Positions 6,598 to 7,379 of a stretch of DNA of 7,379 bases are shown here, piece by piece. Every line of letters begins with the position of its first letter. Position 1 is the stretch's first letter. The DNA lies in the NCBI GenBank assembly GCA_964553915.1, contig CAZKMM010000123.1:1-7379 (forward strand), in the 5' to 3' direction. The stretch is from CAZKMM01 sp964553915 (GTDB lineage Bacteria > RBG-13-61-14 > DRUE01). The notes beneath the pieces are model-generated. The model searched no databases, was not told the DNA's origin, and saw only the letters and a list, made by a program, of their open reading frames with translations. A program made the position numbers and the translations under genes.

Positions 6598-7379
6598 GCG
6601 AGCAAAATCCCACCCGGAACTTACCTTATTTCTCAATAAGGAAAAAGGAAAATGGCGGGAGATTAAATGGAAGGAAGCGGCGCAGGTAGTTTCAGAACTA
6701 GCAAATGGTTTGCTGGCACTGGGATTGGAAGTGGGAGACCGGGTCTGTATTCTCAGCGAGAATCGCCTGGAATGGATTTATGCGGATTTTGGGATTATCT
6801 CTGCTGGAGGAGTTACCACTGCAATTTATCCTTCTAATCTGGCAGATGAGGTGGAATATATTGTTAATCATTCTGAAGCAAAATATATCTTTGTCTCTAA
6901 CTGGGCACAGCTGAGAAAGCTGGAGGACAGAGAGGAGCGGATGCCTTCTCTCCAGCGAGTGATAGTTTTTGATGAACTGGACCATCTGCCTGATGATGCC
7001 TTAAGTTTTGCCCAACTGCGAGAGCTGGGAAGAAAATATGCTCAGGAACGTCCCAAAGACCTTGAAGAGAGAATTAACCGCCTTACCCCGGACCATCTCC
7101 TTACTCTGATTTATACCTCCGGCACCACCGGACCGCCTAAAGGGACAATGCTCACTCATGGAAACATCATCTGGACCTATTATGCGATTGAAGATGTCCT
7201 GGAAGATTTAATTGATGTTAATCATACCGACCTGGAGCTTTCTTATCTTCCCTATGCTCATGCTTATGAGCGGATCGGGGGGATTTACTTCGGGATTTTC
7301 CGGGGAATTAAAATCGCCATCGCGGAAGGAATTGATAAACTCACCGCTAATATTCTTGAAACCCGTCCCACAGTTTTAC
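6563..7379 (+). CDS. Long-chain acyl-CoA synthetase, AMP-forming (N-terminal part, cut by window edge)
   Basis: This enzyme activates free fatty acids to acyl-CoA through an acyl-adenylate, using ATP and CoA. From ATG at 6563, 272 complete codons are present before the window ends, roughly the first 45% of a protein that is normally about 600 residues. The N-terminal domain begins like FAA1-type long-chain synthetases, with GDRVCILSENRLEW and then GGVTTAIYPSN. The ATP/AMP-binding P-loop is intact as YTSGTTGPPKG at 184-194, followed by TMLTHGN. LSYLPYAHAYER downstream is the conserved region expected after it in this class. The adenylation core and C-terminal lid lie beyond the window. The first 35 bases overlap the end of the phosphodiesterase gene in another frame, which suggests translational coupling. 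With that neighbour it fits phospholipid and fatty-acid recycling; this pairing is inference. No frameshift is seen in the visible part. Confidence 0.94.
   Translation, partial: MKEQSIPQKFFERAKSHPELTLFLNKEKGKWREIKWKEAAQVVSELANGLLALGLEVGDRVCILSENRLEWIYADFGIISAGGVTTAIYPSNLADEVEYIVNHSEAKYIFVSNWAQLRKLEDREERMPSLQRVIVFDELDHLPDDALSFAQLRELGRKYAQERPKDLEERINRLTPDHLLTLIYTSGTTGPPKGTMLTHGNIIWTYYAIEDVLEDLIDVNHTDLELSYLPYAHAYERIGGIYFGIFRGIKIAIAEGIDKLTANILETRPTVL

Overview
The window is a compact, purely bacterial stretch with mid-range GC (by eye about 45-50%) and almost no non-coding DNA. It holds one gene on the minus strand, truncated at the left edge, and five genes on the plus strand, the last truncated at the right edge. 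Strong AGGAGG-type ribosome binding sites inside the plus-strand run point to a bacterium. Nothing seen here fixes the phylum. I see no RNA genes, CRISPR arrays, insertion sequences, phage genes or convincing terminators.

Left edge to 615 (minus): an ABC transporter ATPase that looks most like the energy-coupling-factor (EcfA/CbiO) type, missing its C-terminus. From 616 to 711: a 96-base AT-rich divergent intergenic region with a good promoter candidate on each strand, both placed so close to the start codons that the mRNAs would have almost no leader. From 712 to 3669: a 985-residue fusion of an MrfA/YprA-type DExH helicase, including its C-terminal cysteine zinc-binding domain, to a DEDD 3'-5' exonuclease-like domain. 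From 3680 to 4684: a zinc-dependent medium-chain alcohol dehydrogenase. From 4701 to 5732: an extended short-chain dehydrogenase/epimerase. From 5779 to 6597: a cytosolic glycerophosphodiester phosphodiesterase. From 6563 to the right edge: the N-terminal part of a long-chain acyl-CoA synthetase, overlapping the previous gene by 35 bases.

The five plus-strand genes are separated by 10, 16, 46 and -35 bases and probably form one operon, perhaps with a second promoter before the phosphodiesterase. The last two products fit phospholipid and fatty-acid turnover. The oxidoreductase and the epimerase could act on a lipid, alcohol or sugar, but their substrates cannot be read from sequence. The helicase-nuclease is the odd member: a DNA-repair enzyme heading a metabolic run. 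It is the most interesting item in the window, because it joins in one chain two activities that Bacillus subtilis carries as separate mitomycin-repair proteins (MrfA and MrfB). I do not see a complete new multi-gene system. The fusion protein and the near-leaderless divergent promoters are the parts most worth following up.
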